Of a DNA stretch of 64,000 bases, positions 60,842-64,000 are shown piece by piece. Under the pieces are notes generated by a model that saw nothing but the letters and a program-made list of their open reading frames with translations, ran no database searches and was not told where the DNA came from. Origin of the DNA: Trichomonas vaginalis G3 (Eukaryota; Parabasalia; Trichomonadida; Trichomonadidae). The position numbers were made by a program, and so were the translations under genes. How positions within the stretch are numbered: position 1 is the first letter of the stretch; each line of letters opens with the position of its first letter. Where the stretch lies: positions 248,001-312,000 of the forward strand of contig NW_026529174.1 of the NCBI RefSeq assembly GCF_026262505.1, read 5' to 3'.

Positions 60842-61315
60842 TTAAATAACTTCAGGGTCAATTTCTTCAACCATTTCACTTCCTTCGTCAATGTCAATTG
60901 AAGCTTCTTCAACCTTTGGTAAGAATTTCTGTATAACATCTTTGTTCGTTATTGTCTTCAGAGATGAAGGATAATATTTCACATTTGTTTCACCCTTCTT
61001 ATATTCTTTCTGTTCGGAAAGATTTAAAGCAATACTGAAGAAGTCAATATTAGAGTTCTTTATAACAGTATAATGAGTATCTTTGACATTCACGAAGAAA
61101 CTCTTTTGTTTCAAAACTACTGCTAACTCTTGTGAAGTATAACGTTTGCGGTCAATGACGATAGCTAATGGTCTGACATACTGACCAAACTTAGATTCTT
61201 TCACAAACTTCTTGTTAAAGATAACATTAACATTTGAAGCATTATTGAACTCATTCTTGATGGCAGTAGCGAGAGCATTGTATGAAAAGAACTTGCAATC
61301 TTGCATGTGTTTCAT
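60842..61315 (-). CDS. Uncharacterised Polinton protein
   Basis: 157 residues from MKHMQDCKFFSYNALATAIK. Mixed alpha/beta N-terminal 110 residues (VIFNKKFVKESKFGQYVRPL, VIDRKRYTSQELAVVL) with an acidic C-terminal tail (EEASIDIDEGSEMVEEIDPE). It is divergent from the polymerase-adjacent gene at 61405 with about 90 bp between. No family is recognised; the acidic tail would suit a DNA mimic or protein-contact region. Confidence 0.55.
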   Translation of the reverse strand: MKHMQDCKFFSYNALATAIKNEFNNASNVNVIFNKKFVKESKFGQYVRPLAIVIDRKRYTSQELAVVLKQKSFFVNVKDTHYTVIKNSNIDFFSIALNLSEQKEYKKGETNVKYYPSSLKTITNKDVIQKFLPKVEEASIDIDEGSEMVEEIDPEVI

Positions 61316-61404
61316 TAAAATAAAAATATTAAATTATTTTGAAAAATAACTTTAAAAAATCTAATCTAATTTTTTCAAAAATATTTTTTTATTTCCTACT
61401 AAAG

Positions 61405-62417
61405 ATGTATCGGAAGTTGTCTAAGTTAGAACACTCGGAAATAAAACAACTTCTTACAGAAGCTAACATAGAAGTAGCAAAGCATTACGCAACAAACAAA
61501 AAAGCACTCGCTGACATCCTCAATGACTATAATGGTGCAATAAGTTATGATAGAATTCATGAGTTCATAAAGCCGCAACGCGGCGAGGACGAAGTCCATG
61601 CAAGAGCATTTCCTTTAAATGACGTTGCTATTGACTTATATCATAGACGTTCAGTACCTCATGAAGTAAGAAGAGAAATGTTTGACATAACAAATGCAAA
61701 CGTTGGTCATACTCGTAAAGCTCTTTCGCATGATGTTCGTCAAGAGATGTTTGACATAACAAATGCAAACGTTGGTGAAACACGAAAGAGAGACGACACA
61801 CTGAAACAACAGAGAAGAGAGATGTTTAAGAGCGCTATAGAACAAGTTCGCAAAGCTAACGATGTCATTCGTTCCATTGACGACAAACCAAAAGAAGGTG
61901 AGAGATGGTTAAAGAAAGATGAAGAGAATAGGAAGAGAAATGTGAAGTCAGGCAATAGACTCATTGACTTTAACATCGAAGCTTTAGATGAACCAAACAG
62001 AGACTACTTACACAAACATTTCGGTAAGGTTTTCATGAGACTCTTAGAGAAGATTAAAATAAACTCCCAACAAGATGGATGGTATGTTATAAACTTGGTG
62101 GAAAGTATGAATGTTCTACGTTAAACCTCAATAATATTGGAACATTACTACATCAGCTCTTGAAGGAGAACTTTATATCAGAGATAGAAGCAAATGCTGC
62201 AGGTATTGTTGAAATGCACTATGACTTCTTCTTGACAAACATAAAGAATCTTACTGAAATAAAGATGTATGATTTAACTGAATATGAAGGCTTAACGATG
62301 TCAGATGTAAAGAAAGGCAAACCAAAAAAGAGACCATATAGAGATGAAAGCACACTGACAGAAAGACAGAAAAGATTATTGAACAGACTTAAACAAACAG
62401 GAGATAAACAGATATAG
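61405..62417 (+). pseudogene. Polymerase-adjacent Polinton gene, copy 2 (broken)
   Basis: It starts at ATG 61405 (MYRKLSKLEHSEIKQL). The N-terminal region corresponds to that of 15568-16674 in copy 1. The middle has a duplicated unit (EMFDITNANVG twice, 61676-61780) and a basic coiled coil. Like its counterpart it lies directly upstream of the polymerase gene. The copy is broken. Confidence 0.6.
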
Positions 62418-64000
62418 ATGACTTCTGGAATGAAATCCTTGGTGAAAAGAAGTTTTATAAGAAGAGAAGCGGTCAGTTCTGGAAGTATCTTTGCACATTA
62501 CCTATAAATCTTGAACGCTACCAAATCTTCAATGAACTGAACAAAAGAACTGCAACACTTATGACAGAGGACAATTGTTTCGTTTATGCTTGCATTCAGG
62601 CTGGAGTAAATGAAGAAACTATTGACCACATGAGAGAAGTCATTCGTGTTAGAGACTTTCCTCAAAGTAAAGTACAAGAAATTTCTGACGCAACAGGTAT
62701 AGCATTTAATGTTACCATTGGTTATTCAATGACTCAGACATAATGAAATAAAGAGATATATACCAAAAGAATGTAAAACTGTTCGAACTATTGACTTACT
62801 TCTTGTTGAAGACCACTACATGCTAAATGAAAGATTACCAATGACAACATATTTCATTCGCAACTATAGAAAAATCTTGAAAGTGTGGTGGAATGAACAT
62901 TGAAAACAGATGAAAATTTATACAAAGAGATGATAAATACATTGTTCGCATGGATAGAACTACACCGCTATGGGATGTTATGAAAACATTGTGGGAGTGC
63001 AAATATTTCGAACCTATTTCTTATGGAGAACTTTTCACATATACGACTGACTTATATAAACAGAACCTTGCACCATTTAAAGATTTGACATATGCTCCAA
63101 AGTATTGTGTACAACTGAAGAAGAAAGCAGAGTCAAAAGAAGTAAATAAAAATAAGTGCAAGTTCATTCCTGAGCATGTTTTCTTTGCTGACTTTGAGTG
63201 TAGTACCGATGGCTTTCATAAAGCTTTTAACATCTGTTATGACAGTGAAGATGGTTCAGTGAGTGAAAGCATATGGGGTCAAAACTGTGCAACAGAATTT
63301 TTGGAGCGACTTCCTGACAAGAGTTTAATATATTTCCATAACCTCAGCTATGATATAAACTTCATCTTAAGACACATGACAGAAGTGAAAGGAACTCCCA
63401 TCATTAAAGGTTCACGAACAATGCAAATAACTGGTTTATATAAGGAAGGGCAATTATTATAAAAGACTCTTACAGTGTTATAAATAAGAAGCTTAAACTA
63501 TTTCCTGCTATGTTTAACTTACAAACAGGACCGAAAGAAGTATTTCCATACAACTACTACAGCAGTGTTTTGTTAGCAAATGACAACAGAACTGGTGTCA
63601 TTTCTGAAGCATGTAAGTTTGTAAAAGATATTGAAACGTTCATGAAGAACATAGATTCCATCAAAGGTTGCAGAATAGATGAAAACCACTTCGACTTAGA
63701 AAAATATAGCACGTTTTACTGCAAACAAGATGTAAGAATTTTAAGAGAAGGTTTTGTAAAGTTCCGCAATGACTTATTGAAAGAGTTTGATTTAAACGTT
63801 TATGACTACGTTAGTATTTGTTCTATTGCTAACAAATTGTTTGAGAACAGAGTGTACTTCCCGAATGGAAATCTTTATGACCTCTCAAATAAACCAAGAG
63901 AATTTATTTCAGATGCATTCAAGGTGGAAGATGTATGTTGTCAGATAACATTAAACAAAAGAGCAAAAAGAAACTCATTGCTGACTTCGACGCTGTTTCA
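62415..64000 (+). pseudogene. polB: Protein-primed DNA polymerase B, copy 2 (partial, broken)
   Basis: The N-terminal part of a pPolB running off the window. The exonuclease domain is recognisable from HVFFADFECSTDG (first acidic motif) and SLIYFHNLSYDINFILRHM (second). Later sequence still within the window encodes YCKQDVRILREGFVKF, the third exonuclease motif. An upstream region (TEDNCFVYACIQAGV, EETIDHMREV) precedes it, as in adenovirus-like polymerases. The copy is broken in several places. Unlike copy 1 it lies on the plus strand, co-oriented with the fibre and integrase. Confidence 0.8.

Larger units (their letters stand above)
48325..64000. mobile_element. Polinton/Maverick copy 2 (partial, right end outside window)
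   Basis: A second Polinton of a different lineage. The left end is placed at 48325 (AGTATACATATC..., AG-type), where homology to the neighbouring gene stops and a hairpin follows; this is provisional because the other end is not visible. Contents: minus-strand virion-type genes, packaging ATPase, fibre, integrase, KilA-N, a repeat-bounded cargo segment, and a plus-strand polymerase running off the window. It is clearly a fossil, with roughly fifteen breaks over 16 kb, while several short minus-strand genes still look whole. It looks older than copy 1. Confidence 0.8.

Overview
The window reads as trichomonad nuclear DNA (Parabasalia; Trichomonas or a close relative). It is AT-rich, and its genes appear mostly intronless. 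It combines Polintons/Mavericks, a MULE-type transposon, a mariner resembling the Tvmar family, a trichomonad-type ankyrin (DUF3447-like) gene and glycine-rich surface-type proteins. Several host and transposon starts have TCA-type initiator-like motifs shortly upstream. The species cannot be fixed from sequence alone; the mariner points towards T. vaginalis or a relative.

Region 1 (1 to about 19816) is the right-hand part of a Polinton whose left end lies outside the window. From left to right it holds a major capsid protein, packaging ATPase, several virion-type unknowns, a fibre with a phage tail-collar-like tip, an integrase remnant, a KilA-N protein, a primase-polymerase/SF3 helicase flanked by inverted repeats, a second integrase, a protein-primed DNA polymerase B with an HNH-like insert, and the polymerase's conserved upstream neighbour. 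A whole-looking MULE (16927-19513, 10-bp target duplication, transposase plus a 4 x 121 bp array) sits inside its right end. The Polinton is a fossil with a handful of breaks.

Region 2 (19817-48320) is host DNA. It holds a PP2A B56-type regulatory subunit, a decayed ankyrin gene, a non-coding foldback element built around ten stem-loops (24595-26159), an AKT-like PH plus AGC kinase, a 3187-residue BEACH/WD40 protein with two in-frame repeat arrays, an intact mariner (39413-40716, TA duplication), a pair of duplicated glycine-rich genes (one broken) around an unknown gene, and a MULE-like transposase remnant cut off at 48320.

Region 3 (about 48325 to the end) is a second, more decayed Polinton of a different lineage, entering the window from its left end. 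It carries the same functional set (minor-capsid-like genes, ATPase, fibre, integrase, KilA-N, polymerase), mostly divergent in sequence. The KilA-N block and an inverted-repeat cassette next to it are close matches to copy 1. The cargo between those repeats differs: primase-helicase in copy 1, a small unknown gene plus a second KilA-N-like gene in copy 2.

The best leads are the hairpin-cluster foldback element, the exchangeable inverted-repeat cargo locus, the shared palindromes near KilA-N genes, and the virus-like TAAATG start signals and very short divergent promoters of both Polintons.
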